DNA of 64,000 nucleotides, taken from NCBI GenBank assembly GCA_013398015.1, contig VZRR01010431.1:186001-250000 (forward strand), given 5' to 3'. Shown in pieces: positions 14,112 through 23,987 of the stretch. The DNA is from Oreocharis arfaki. Its lineage: Eukaryota; Chordata; Aves; Passeriformes; Paramythiidae. Under the pieces are notes generated by a model. The model had not been told where the DNA came from and did not search any database. It saw nothing but the letters and a program-made list of their open reading frames with translations. The translations under genes were made by a program, and so were the position numbers. The first letter of the stretch is position 1. Each line of letters opens with the position of its first letter.

Positions 14112-15040
14112 AAATCATAAAATCATTCAGGCTAGAAAATACCTCTAAGATCATCAAGTCCAGCCATTAACCCAGCATGGCCACTCTTAAACCACACCCA
14201 CAAATGACATATCTATGCATCTTTTAAATGCCACCAGGGTTGGTGACTCCACCACCTCCTGGGGCAGCCTGTTCCAACGCTTGACCACTCTTGTGGTGAA
14301 GAAATTCTTTCTTAATACTCAATCTAAACTCCCCTGGCAACAGCTTGAGACCATTTCCTCTTGTCCTACCGCTTGTTACTTAGGAGAAGAGACCAGTCCC
14401 CACCTCACTACAACTTCCTGAAAGGAAACAGTGATAAAGGATCCTCTGAATGTCCTTTTCTTCACATTAAACACCCCCAGCTCCCTTAGTCGTTCCTCAT
14501 AGGACTTGAGCTCCAGATCCTTCACCAGATCCATGGCCCTTCTCTGGACTTGCTCCAGCACCTCAATGTCCTTCCTGTCATGTCTTTCATGTCACAAACC
14601 TAGACACAGGAATCGAGGTGTGGCCTTACAAGTGCTGACTACAGGAGGACAAACCCTGCCCTGGTCCTGCTGGCCACGCTATTGGTGACACAGGCCAGGA
14701 TGCCATTGGCCTTCTTGGCCACCTGGGCACACTGCTGGCTCATGTTCAGCTGCTGTCAACCAGCACCCCCAGGTCCTTCTCTATCAGGCAGCTTTCCAGC
14801 CACTGTCTTCCAAGTCTGTAGTGATGCATGGGGTTGTTGTGGCCCAAGTGCAGGACTCAGCACTTTGTGTTGGTGAAACTCATTCCATTGTCCTCAGCCC
14901 ATCCATCCAGCCTGTCCAGACCCCTCTGCAGAGCCTTACTGCCCTCCCATAGATCAACATTGCTGCCTAGCTTGGTGCTGTCTGCAAACTGACTGATGGC
15001 GCACTCAATCCCCTGGTCCAGGTCACAATACAAAGCCATT
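14112..15040 (-). mobile_element. CR1 LINE, 5'-truncated, with end of ORF2
   Basis: This is a degenerate copy of the chicken repeat 1 retrotransposon, reading right to left. At 14857-14990 the minus strand encodes FADSTKLGSNVDLWEGS and then LQRGLDRLDGWAEDN, the reverse transcriptase palm segment around the F/Y-A-D-D box. At 14376-14561 it encodes LEQVQRRAMDLVKD and SYEERLRELGVFN, the conserved C-terminal part of CR1 ORF2. A frame shift and stops separate the two blocks. Further down, the minus strand keeps the usual non-coding tail: a gcgttggaacaggctgcccc-like stretch, a ggactTgatgatcttagagg-like stretch, and terminal repeats of the attctatg type (here eroded to gattttatgatttt). The second aspartate of the box is serine, so the copy is dead. 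The left limit is clear; the right limit is approximate. Confidence 0.93.
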
Positions 15041-15529
15041 GCTGCAAGGGCCACCACAATTTTAGCAAGCAAATAAATATTTATATTGCACGCTTTCTTT
15101 AACTGGGGTAGATGCCAAAGCAAACTTCCATTCTGGAGTAGATTGAGTGGCATAAGGCTGTTGTTGCAAACACTGGAAAGCACGGGACAATGCCACAAGG
15201 GAGCAGATGCTGCATGGTCAGAGCCAACACCGCAGTCACTTAAATCCCTTCACTGTCTGGGGTAATCACCAGAGCACAATCACAGGCTCATCACTCTGTG
15301 CATGAAGAAAATTAGACAACTACTAGAAAAGCAAGCTAACAAAACTGAAGAGAGTTTACTAGCTTTGTCACTCCAGCCAAGCAGCCAAAAGGCGTTTCCT
15401 GCAGTACGTAATTCCTAGCAGTGATTCCTGTCCCAGACTTAGCTTTCCTTTTTTCAATGCAGAGCTGGTAAAAGTCACCTCACTTGGTTACCCAGAGTTA
15501 CCTCCCTCCAAGAGTTCATCATTTAGGCC

Positions 15530-15735
15530 ACAGCCATGGGAGACAAAGGCTGCAGACCACACTCTCTCTGAGAGATTGGGACAGCCTTTGCTGAGGGCTG
15601 CCACCTCACAGAGGAGAGGCTGGGGTTCTGGTCTCTGCCCCAATTAATATTTAAGTATTTCTTATCTAGCATTAATTGAAACAGGAATGAGAACTTGTTC
15701 CCTATTCCCATCTGAGCGGTTCAGCCTCTAGGCTA
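15530..15735 (-). repeat. Possible ancient tRNA-derived SINE
   Basis: On the minus strand a block reading cctagaggctgaaccgctca, then atagggaacaagttctcatt, resembles the A-box and B-box region of old CORE/MIR-type SINEs, with agttctcattcc standing for the GGTTCGAATCC box. It is followed by an AT-rich body and lies next to an old CR1 copy. Similarity is low and I cannot assign a family. Confidence 0.25.
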
Positions 15736-17968
15736 CAGTCATTGTCATCAGCTTGCTCAGTCCCACTCTCCCTAACCCACAAAATACTATCTCCCAACCA
15801 TGCAGAACCACTTCATCTGAAGGAACAAAGAGCCTGCCGACTGACTGCTAGGGCACTTTCTTCAGAGAAAGAAGTAGATTCACAAATCCTAGGACAGAGA
15901 ATAAAATGGAGCCCCAAACCTCACCACAATCACATAACCAGAGAGTGGAAGGACATCACTGGGTGAGGAGGTCAGTTGGGAAGCCTCTCCTTGGAAGGTC
16001 CCAGTAGCTCCTATAGCAGTGTTGAACATACAGAAACAGGGCAGTGATAGACCTCAGGCCAAGCCAGACCTTTACAGGGATGGCAAGTTTTACAAAAGGT
16101 GGAAATTTAGGCACCTAATGTCTGCAGAAGCTTCCAGTAGTAGACAACAACTGAATGTACAAAGGACCTAAGGATGTCCTACATTAAATAGGAGGTACTA
16201 TGCACCCAAATCTAAACCCAGAGCAGCAAAACAAGAATCTGAAACTGGTGTGTTTGCCCCGGTTACACCATGGTAGGGTATTGACTACATATGGTTTCAC
16301 ATTTAAAGGTTTTAGGCTTCACTCAAAATTATAAAATGAGAAAAATACTTATTTTTTCAGATTGAAAAACTGTAATTTCTAAATAGGAAACAGCCAATTA
16401 TGATTTAAGCCACATTTAATAAAGAAAGTCCAGTTCTTAATACATAATTTTTTAGATGAAATTCAACTTGAAGACAATGACTGTAAATCTTCTCTGTTTT
16501 TCAAATATTAGTTCTCCTTAAAAAATCCAGACTACGATGCCCATACTTTTCTGATTAGCATGAAGTGCAAGATTTTTGTACTGCTGAAGTGAATAAATGT
16601 TTAGCTATGGATTTCAAGGGCAGCAGGGCTGCACAGCTTCACCTTAGATATTTTTTCACCTGCTTTCAGCAAATAATACATCACGAATCTGTATTTTTCC
16701 CTCCACCCCCTCTTCCACTGCCCTCATTCCTGCTTTTGCCCTCCAGAAACTGAAACCCAGGTGTGTGCTGTTCCCATGGCCCATTAATATTGTCATCACA
16801 TAAACCTCCCTGTTCATCTGTTATCTCACAGACTGCAGGTACCCAGGTGCCGATTTCTTTCTGCAATCCCTGCAGTTGCTGCAGTGACTTTTAGTAGAGA
16901 GCCTATGAGTTTTAACCCTTTTCTTCCTGGCTTTCTCATTTTCACTAGTCTTAATGGGAAGAAAGAGCTGATCCATACCTGCCAGCCCCTTCAGACACCA
17001 AAACATTCACCTACCCACCCCAAACAACTCCTCAGCCTTGTCCCATAACACCTGAACTCTTTATCTCCATTCTCTACAGTCTCACCTGCTTCATCTTTGC
17101 CTCATTCTCTTTCCCCTCCAGTTGCCACCTGTTTTGAGCCAGATGCCCAGCTCCAAGGTATTCAGCCTCCCCATGATGGAGGAGTATATACAGACATCAC
17201 CTCTATATGGAGATTTCCTGTCTGTGGGCATGGAGAGCTTTCTCCAGCTTCTGAGCTGGATCATCTGGACTTTCATAACCACCTCTGTCAGCTATCAGCT
17301 TCTCAAGGCGGTGATTTCATCTTTATGTAGCTATAAAGGGCTTATGGTCACTCCAAGAAAAGACCTTTTCAGTGGCACAAATTTCATCTCCCAACTGTAA
17401 GTGAACAGTGCTTTTAACTAGGAGAAAAACAGATGTCAGAAAATAAGAAAAGGATAAAAGATTGTATTTTTAAAAGATCATTTTTTAAAGAAAAGTATTT
17501 CTTTAACGTTTATAATAAGTAAGGGCAATTCACACACTGTCAGAGAAAGCCACATGATATAACAACCATAATGATCTCTTCATACAGAGAGGCCATCTAC
17601 CATAAACTGTGTGACACCTAACATACAGATTTTGTAAATCTGGTCTCTGACTGCCAAAATATTATCTTTCTGGCCTCAGTTTTAAAATCTGTATATTTTT
17701 GGTTCAAATTAAACAGCCTACATTCCCTATCTGAGGTCTTGGTGGGAGAAAAAAGTCTACCAGCTTTCCAAAATGTGTATTTTATTTAGTTAGGTGATAG
17801 TTAATAAGACTCCTATCTAACACTCTAAGGATTTTTACTACATCAAAAATAAAGCTGGTGGTGTTTTACTCTTTTAATCATTTTAATATGAAGTAGAAAG
17901 CTATCCATGGACAGAGATTCTTAGTTTATCATTCCCCATCAGGATAAAACATATGGATCAAGTCCTTT

Positions 17969-17987
17969 AAAAAAAAAAAAAAAAAAA
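17969..17987 (+). repeat. Poly(A) run, 19 bases
   Basis: Uninterrupted A19. No retrocopy or SINE body is recognisable immediately before it, so it is best treated as a plain homopolymer. Confidence 0.9.
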
Positions 17988-19129
17988 CTTTCTCAAGATA
18001 TGGGTATTGAAATCAATTTGTTTGTTTTTGCAGTCTGAGATGCATAATCTGCAGAGACCTGAGCCTGATATATTCCCTTTTATAGCAAGGGAGATCCACG
18101 TCAAGCTGCTCTGCAGACATCAGCTGCGACTGTAAGGCAGATACTTGCTAAAATGTATGAATTTCTAAACTCTGGGACTATGGAATTCCCAGGATTCCTA
18201 AAAGTCATCAGCATCCATGTGAGTGTATTCTGATGGCTCAGAAAATGCTCATGCACATGCATATGACGATGGCTTTCTGTGCAAATTCAGAGAGCAGGAT
18301 GTGTTCATCAGATAACTCCCACACCAGGCTGGGGAGTGGAGAAGCACTGAGAGCATTATTTAGGAATGCAATACCAATAAAGGGGTCATTTTCTGAAAAC
18401 CTACCTATCAGTCTTCAGTACCCCAAGTGGCTGAGTGCATGGATAAACTACCACACATTTCTGGCATCCAGGCAAAAACACTATTCCCAGAACCACATAG
18501 CAGTTACTCAAACCTTTAAATTAAGACTGAAGGTGAAAGGAATGATTTTGTTTCTTTGTTTAGTTTATAAGATGTCTTATTAAGGCTTAAAACACAACAG
18601 TAAAGCATGTTTTTCTCGATGGGGAGAGGTAGTGGGCAGGGAGGGGAAAAGACAGGATGCAATCAGGTAACTTGTCCAGAATCTACCAATCTATCTTTGC
18701 ATGACTCCGTACAGAGGCCCACATGAAGATCATCTTTTTTCTCTCATTAGATTTCCAAATTTACTGCCTAAAGAGACAAATTGCTTCCTCATTGTAGCAA
18801 TCCACCCACAGCAGCATCTAATTCTGGCTTTACCCCAAAACATACCAGACACTTCATACTTTTTTTCCTCCACTTTGTAGTTGCCAAGATTTGGAGTGAG
18901 TTTAGTCTGCTTTTCCCTACTTGCAGGAAGCAGAACAAAGCAGACAAAATTCATAAGCACTTACAGGACAAGGTCATCTCATTTCAGCAGCAACTTGGAC
19001 ATCACAGCCATAGGACCAAGGGACACCAGGCTGGGTACAAGGCTGAGACTCCTTTGAGCACAGGGTGAAATGCCAGAGTAATTCAGTGTGAAAAGATCAC
19101 AAAGAGCCCAAAGTAAGTGTCAATCACCC

Positions 19130-19420
19130 TCTATCTCTTATTATTATTCAAGTAATTAATCATAATAGCCTGTGGTGTAATGAACTGACTGAACTTATCC
19201 CATTTATGTTTAAGTACATTGATTGTAGTAACAAAAATGAAAGTTCCACATAGTCAAGGACTTGATACTCAGGGTACAACCTCATCTTAATAATAACAAT
19301 CAGTTTATCAGCCTTATTTTTATTCAAGTAAATTCCTTTATTGCACTTTAATTAACTACTATGGCTAGTTTCCATTCAGCATTAGAGCAGGAAATAATTG
19401 CAGCTGGCTTCACACTAGGG
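19130..19420. promoter_or_regulatory. Candidate non-coding regulatory block (AT-rich, homeodomain-type words)
   Basis: This stretch of intron 2 is rich in TAAT/ATTA words (agtaattaatcataat near 19151, ctttaattaacta near 19346) and carries TTATTCAAGTAA twice, at 19144-19155 and 19320-19331. Blocks of this kind near exons of long-intron genes are often conserved enhancers. Conservation cannot be judged from one sequence, and AT-rich DNA makes such words common, so this is only a pointer. Confidence 0.2.
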
Positions 19421-19804
19421 GCTACTATTATCTCCAAGGAAACGAGGACAATCAATATTCCAGGGAGGACAGGTACTGAAACTGCCTCCTGAACAAATTA
19501 CAGATCAATAACCACGAGAGAAAATGGAAAGGAGATTTGCATTTGAAGGAATCCCAAGGAGACCCCAGCGGAAAAGAATCGAGTACAAAGACAAATGCGT
19601 ATTTTCTCCACCTTGGTTGTTCATTTGTGTCTGAACCCCAAGTCATAAGGACCTGTCATAAGGCCTACCAAACAGGTAGGCATGTCAGCAGCTGGTTGTC
19701 TGCCACCAAGAGGACTTTAGGATAGGATTTTAGGACAAGTAGATCAAAAATAATTTAAAATGTGTTTGATTTTCTTTTGTTAACCACTGCAACAGCAATT
19801 ACAA

Positions 19805-19830
19805 TCACGTATTTTAATTGGAATACGTGA
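19805..19830 (+). repeat. Inverted repeat, 9-bp stem, 8-nt loop
   Basis: TCACGTATT and AATACGTGA pair fully around ttaattgg. Each arm holds CACGT, half of an E-box-like word. It lies in intron 2 about 0.9 kb from exon 2. Confidence 0.85.
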
Positions 19831-20733
19831 ACAAATGGCATGTATGTACCTCTTCCTGAAACCTGATCTGTATGATGGGCAAGTCCAGCACAACCATTAA
19901 ATAAGAATGTTCAAGGGGAGTAAAGGACTCAGTTCCAGGGATACCCTGTTCCAGGGCTTTCTGTAGGCTAAAAGGATGCCATTCCATTCAGCTACAGAAA
20001 ACATGGTAATGCTTAATATTAGCAAATTAATGCATTAAGTAATCACTTTCCAGAATCACATAGGAAATATCTCCTTCAGCAGCTGGACAGTGGGGAGAAC
20101 CCCTATGTCTAAGCATTCCTGGGGAATGCAGGGAATTTGTGGGTTCATTTCCAAGTCCTGCCTGCATGCAGTAGTTCTGCTACATTCCGTAACTTCTAGA
20201 TTCCAAGGGAGAAAAGGCAAGTTATTAAATATCGCTAAATTCTCCATCAAAATTATTCAAAGTCTCATATGGTCAGTAACTACACATGACTTCCCTACTG
20301 TTACCCATTTTCTAAACATGAGCATGCATTTTAATTTTGCTTTACAGTAGAAGAAAAACAGTGAAAGCTTCATTTAATTCTAGGCAGTCCAGAACACCTG
20401 AGAAATTATGCAAATGCTGGGAAAGAGAAGAGTTGCATGAACGCCAGAAGTGTGCAGAAAATCAGTTTATGTAAAATTCAGTACTATAAAATACAATGCA
20501 AAATGCTAAGGGTGCTTAGGAAATCACAGCTTCTTGAATTGGGTTTTATTATATTTGTAAGGTGGTGTTGTATTAAAACAACAAAAGTTGTATTTTCTTC
20601 TTTCTAAATTGTAGCCTTCTCAGGCCATGTGGTTTCTGGGAAGATCACAGGCTGGGAGGTGAGCATTTTTACTTCCTGTAGCATTTTCTTTACTCAGAGC
20701 CATGTTATGCATGAGACCCTAAGGAAATTCAGC

Positions 20734-20748
20734 CCCATTTACCTCTTT
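20734..20748 (-). promoter_or_regulatory. BICD1: 5' splice site of BICD1 intron 2
   Basis: On the minus strand the exon ends TTGAAAGAG and the intron begins gtaaatgggg, with GT at 20742-20741. The match to the MAG|GTRAGT consensus is good upstream and moderate at the end (GTAAAT). The cut leaves the protein at LKE in phase 0, the known boundary. Confidence 0.93.
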
Positions 20749-20955
20749 CAAGTCCTGGACAATAGCAGTGAGCCTCTCATTCTCTGCCTGAACGTTGGTG
20801 ACCACGGCCCTGCTCTGCTTGAGCTCGTTCTGCATCTCCAAAATCTTCCCAAGGTAATAGGCTTCCTTTGATGCAGACTCCTGGAGAAGAGTCTCTTCCC
20901 GTGTTTCGCCATCTTCGGCCACTTTGCGGTGAACAGAGAAGGACTGTCCAAAAGC
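20743..20955 (-). CDS. BICD1: BICD1 internal coding exon (exon 2), partial gene
   Basis: This exon encodes part of Bicaudal D homolog 1, a coiled-coil adaptor that links dynein and dynactin to Rab6-type vesicle cargo for minus-end transport on microtubules. Read on the minus strand it gives 71 residues, starting AFGQSFSVHRKVAEDGETRE and ending NERLTAIVQDLKE. The segment from EAYYLGKILEM onward shows heptad-spaced leucine, isoleucine and valine, as expected of a parallel coiled coil. From memory of human BICD1 it matches residues 72-142, with V for I in SVHRK and I for V in TAIVQ. The paralogue BICD2 differs far more here (AFGQTHTNHKK), so BICD1 is favoured. The AAxxG dynein-binding box lies in exon 1, outside the window. 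The exon is 213 nt and phase 0 at both ends. The open frame runs on into both introns (20719-21120), but those extensions are not protein; the methionine near 21120 is intronic and is not a start. Confidence 0.96.
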
Positions 20956-20980
20956 CTGCAAGGGGAAAACAGCACAGTAA
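20956..20980 (-). promoter_or_regulatory. BICD1: 3' splice site of BICD1 intron 1
   Basis: On the minus strand the sequence before the exon reads gctgttttccccttgcag and then GCTTTTGGA. The invariant AG falls at 20957-20956, after a short pyrimidine tract. Cutting here gives alanine as the first codon in phase 0, matching the known start of this BICD1 segment. The position is set by both the motif and the protein match. Confidence 0.93.
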
Positions 20981-21777
20981 AAACCCACTGAAGCCCTAGA
21001 ACGATTATCAACAGTAACGAGCAGCTGCACAGCCGGTGGGAATGGGACAGATCTGCAAATCCCAAACTCTGACCCGATAAACACTGCCTCAGCAGCGCCC
21101 CAGCAGCCGAGGGCCACCATCCCACTCAGCTGAAACGAAGCATCTTGAGGCTGCTCTCAGATACAGGAGGGATTTATGGCCCCCATCCAGCTGACTTCCA
21201 CTGAGATCAAGATGGTGCTCTGCTAAGTGGCCATTAATTAGCATCAGTGTTTAACTCTCCTGCACCAGGCCAGCCCATAATTCATCAACCTCCGGTTCCG
21301 CAAAATAAACACATGGTTTGTTTTGCTTTAAAGAGCACAAATAGCTGACAAATCTTTCTGAATTGCTTTCCATTTCCAACAATCTTTTCCTGTAGGAGCT
21401 GATCTCCTGGCATGGAAATACGTTCCTGTAACCTGGAAGAAAGATAAATGAGCTGAGTGCCAAGCAGTGGCCATCTACATCTCTGGGATGCTAAATACAC
21501 AGTGTGCCAGCCCCTTTATTTCATTTATACGCAGTGTTTTCTGCTTCTCCTAAATATTTAACCATTTGAAAAGCATCTAAATATGGCGATAATTTTCAGT
21601 GATTGTCTTCTCGCTACTACACTGATTAATTTAATAACACAGTATTTCTCAGTGACAATTTCTGATGTTACTTTTGACAGCTCTGGAGCAACCTGGAAGA
21701 AAGCAAAGCACAAGCCATGAGAGTAGACATGATGGAGATATCATTTAACTATGAAAAACAGAGCGGAAAACCCAGCA

Positions 21778-21922
21778 ATACTATAATGATATAAAAACCA
21801 ATGTAATAAAATAATAGACACACAAAAAGAAAATAAAAATAGCAATAAAATAATATATAAATTAAAATAAAAGCAAAACCTGATTTGAGTGTATTACATT
21901 TAAAATTTAAAAAAAAAAAAAA
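21778..21922 (+). repeat. A-rich low-complexity tract
   Basis: About 145 bp dominated by A with repeated words of the aataaaa and aaaataaaa type, ending in A14 at 21909-21922. It lies about 0.8 kb upstream of BICD1 exon 2 in the gene's direction. It looks like a decayed A-rich simple repeat and is T-rich in the pre-mRNA. Confidence 0.8.
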
Positions 21923-23064
21923 CACTTAGTTGAAAATGTCATGACCTAATTCCGGAGAAAGACAAAAGAAGGCTTCTAACTTTAAGAGTATTTAGCCTAA
22001 CACAAGGAGAAGTTCTCTCATATATCTTAAATCAAAGTGAACACATCTGAAAGACCAACATTTTAATTTTTTTTCTCCTAATACACGAGAGAAAGATTTG
22101 AGTCATGGTAACATGCTATTTCAGTGAAAAATTATCCCTAAAAGCCTCATTTCTACCCAGTTCTATAAAACCACAAAGCCCAGCACACATTTGTACCCAC
22201 TGTAAGCTGCGGCCTCCTTTGCCTCCCCATCGATAAGACTTGCCAAATTAAATCCATTGTTTTACTGCTGCTATTTATAGCCTTCCAGAACACGTTCTAA
22301 GCTTTACTGGCACTAGAACTGAAGCAGCCCCTTAGAAACTTCAAAGTGAAACTCTCTTCAAAAACTTCTCAGCTTTTAAGTCTATTTCACTTGGAGAATC
22401 CTGTGAACTCAGCATTAAAGGATTCTAAAAATATTCAATAATGTATTAACCCAGCTGTCTTCTCAAAAAGCTGTAAGTTACTGAAATAGCAAGCGTCAGC
22501 AACTTGCCAAATAGGATTTTCCAAATAACAAGAAATTCAATTTAATGAAACTGTTAGGCACTGATATCTGTGAATCTAAGACAACTGCTTTGGGAACACT
22601 GCTAATAAATTATCTTACTCTACATACTTACATTCAATGGCTCACTGTTCCTAGCTTGAGACTGAGCAAAAAGCACCAGTCCAACAAATATCGTACAGGA
22701 CAAACGTAAAGGTCACTTTTCCAGGGGTAAAATCAAAACACAGCAGAAGAGCAGGCAGGACTTGCAGGGATGAAGAAGCTCACAAATAAATGTTACCTGG
22801 AGACCTCTCTACCAGAGAGCTACAGTCAAATATCAGTACACAGTGATGACAGCCTTCCCAAAGCATACCAGATTTTCCTGAACTGTACTTTGAAGGCGCA
22901 TTTTTAGCATGTGTGGTGTTTGAGAACAGCTATGAATACAGATTTTGGAGAGGGGGCATAGCATAGTGGAAAATTACTGTGTATTTCACGTTTCCTTGCA
23001 CCTATGACTACAGAAAATACATAAACGTCTTTTTTCCTTATGAAACCAATTCGAACATTACTGT

Positions 23065-23315
23065 ATCACAGAATGGGTCAGGTTGGAAGGGACCACAGTG
23101 GCTCATCTGGTCCAACCTCCCTGCTCAAGCAGGGTCATCCCTGAGCACATGGCACACGATTCCATCCAGACAGTTCTTGAGCGTCTCCAGTGAGGGAGAC
23201 TCCACAAACTCTGAGCAATCTGTCCCAGTGCTCAGTCACCTGCATGGTAAAGAAGTTCTTCCTCATTTCTTTGATGGCCAAGCCACCAGCTTTTAGCCTG
23301 TCCCAGCTCACACAT
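23065..23315 (-). mobile_element. CR1 LINE 3' end fragment
   Basis: The plus strand reads tcacagaatgggtcaggttg, then ggaagggaccacagtggctc, then catctggtccaacctccctg. This is the reverse complement of the common avian CR1 3' end. It continues through a segment corresponding to the ORF2 tail (caatctgtcccagtgctcag, then gtaaagaagttcttcctcat). About 250 bp remain. No intact coding frame survives. Confidence 0.92.
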
Positions 23316-23967
23316 ATCATAATACTTAATTTCTTTCTTAAACTGCTATTAAGATCTTAAAAATCAGGGGAAGGAAAGCAAGCAATCACAGTCCACTTTC
23401 CATATTGATGGTAGTTATGCAGATCAATGCAACAAGGAGATGAACATGAAATACCTTTTAGTAACAAGCAAGCAAAAAGTTCTACTTCTCTACTCAAGAG
23501 AATTATTACAGAGAACACCAAAAAGTTTAAACTTTCCAGACACACCCCCTAAAGTCTTCCATGAGATTGATCACTTTTTAATAAAACCACATATCAATAC
23601 TTTTCAGCTGGTAGCCAAATATTTGCCCTATTTTGATTTTATGTTTTAATAATTTACGTAATACACTACTTATCTATAAAACCTTATAACCTGTCTGTGA
23701 TGTGAAATATTTCAAGTAACTGTGCTCATGTGAGAAGGTCACTACCTGGACTGGAAGTTAAAGGAAGTTCACTTCCATTTGGGGCAAGTGTTGGACACAA
23801 ACTGGTTTGCTGAATAGATTTCATGGTACTGTATATGAGGGAATAACAGCTTGCTGTGGAAGCCTGACAGGAGAAACAACTTTCCTGTGACATGACATGA
23901 TACTGAGGGGGAGGAAGAACTACATAGATGATCCCTGAATTCACCATGGAGTAAGATCTTGGTATTT

Positions 23968-23987
23968 TCACAGAATCATAGAATGGT
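23968..23987 (-). mobile_element. Minimal CR1 3' terminus remnant
   Basis: The motif tcacagaatcatagaatggt is the terminal repeat found at CR1 3' ends, seen here in reverse complement. No recognisable CR1 body follows. It may be a very short insertion or the stump of an eroded copy. Confidence 0.55.

Larger units (their letters stand above)
15041..19129. other. Intronic stretch without recognised genes
   Basis: It holds the doubtful SINE remnant at 15530-15735 and A19 at 17969. A pyrimidine-rich patch lies at about 16690-16745 and another at about 16990-17120. The longest open frame is 116 codons (18233-18583, plus) and looks like chance. Confidence 0.7.
1..20742 (-). other. BICD1: BICD1 intron 2 (partial, runs off left edge)
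   Basis: This is everything downstream of exon 2 in the gene's direction. No open frame here resembles the next BICD1 exons, which would continue the coiled coil. Open frames are short (longest about 125 codons, at 2905-3282), occur on both strands, and match nothing I recognise. A very short exon with eroded flanks could be missed by eye. Repeats inside are listed separately. The rest is unique-looking AT-rich sequence. Confidence 0.85.
20956..23064. other. Intronic stretch just upstream of BICD1 exon 2
   Basis: Beyond the splice site there is an open minus-strand segment at 21251-21432 behind a pyrimidine-rich AG (see findings), then the A-rich tract at 21778-21922, then unique DNA up to the CR1 tail. 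The 14-bp word aacctggaagaaag occurs twice (near 21430 and 21691). No transposon is recognised before 23065. Confidence 0.65.

Noticed and set aside
17969..17987. Poly(A) tail of a processed pseudogene
   Set aside because: The sequence before it has no gene likeness or open frame and no flanking direct repeat was seen.
20719..21120. A 133-codon gene with its own start at 21120
   Set aside because: Only the central 71 codons match BICD1, and they are bounded by good splice sites. The rest is intron read through by chance.
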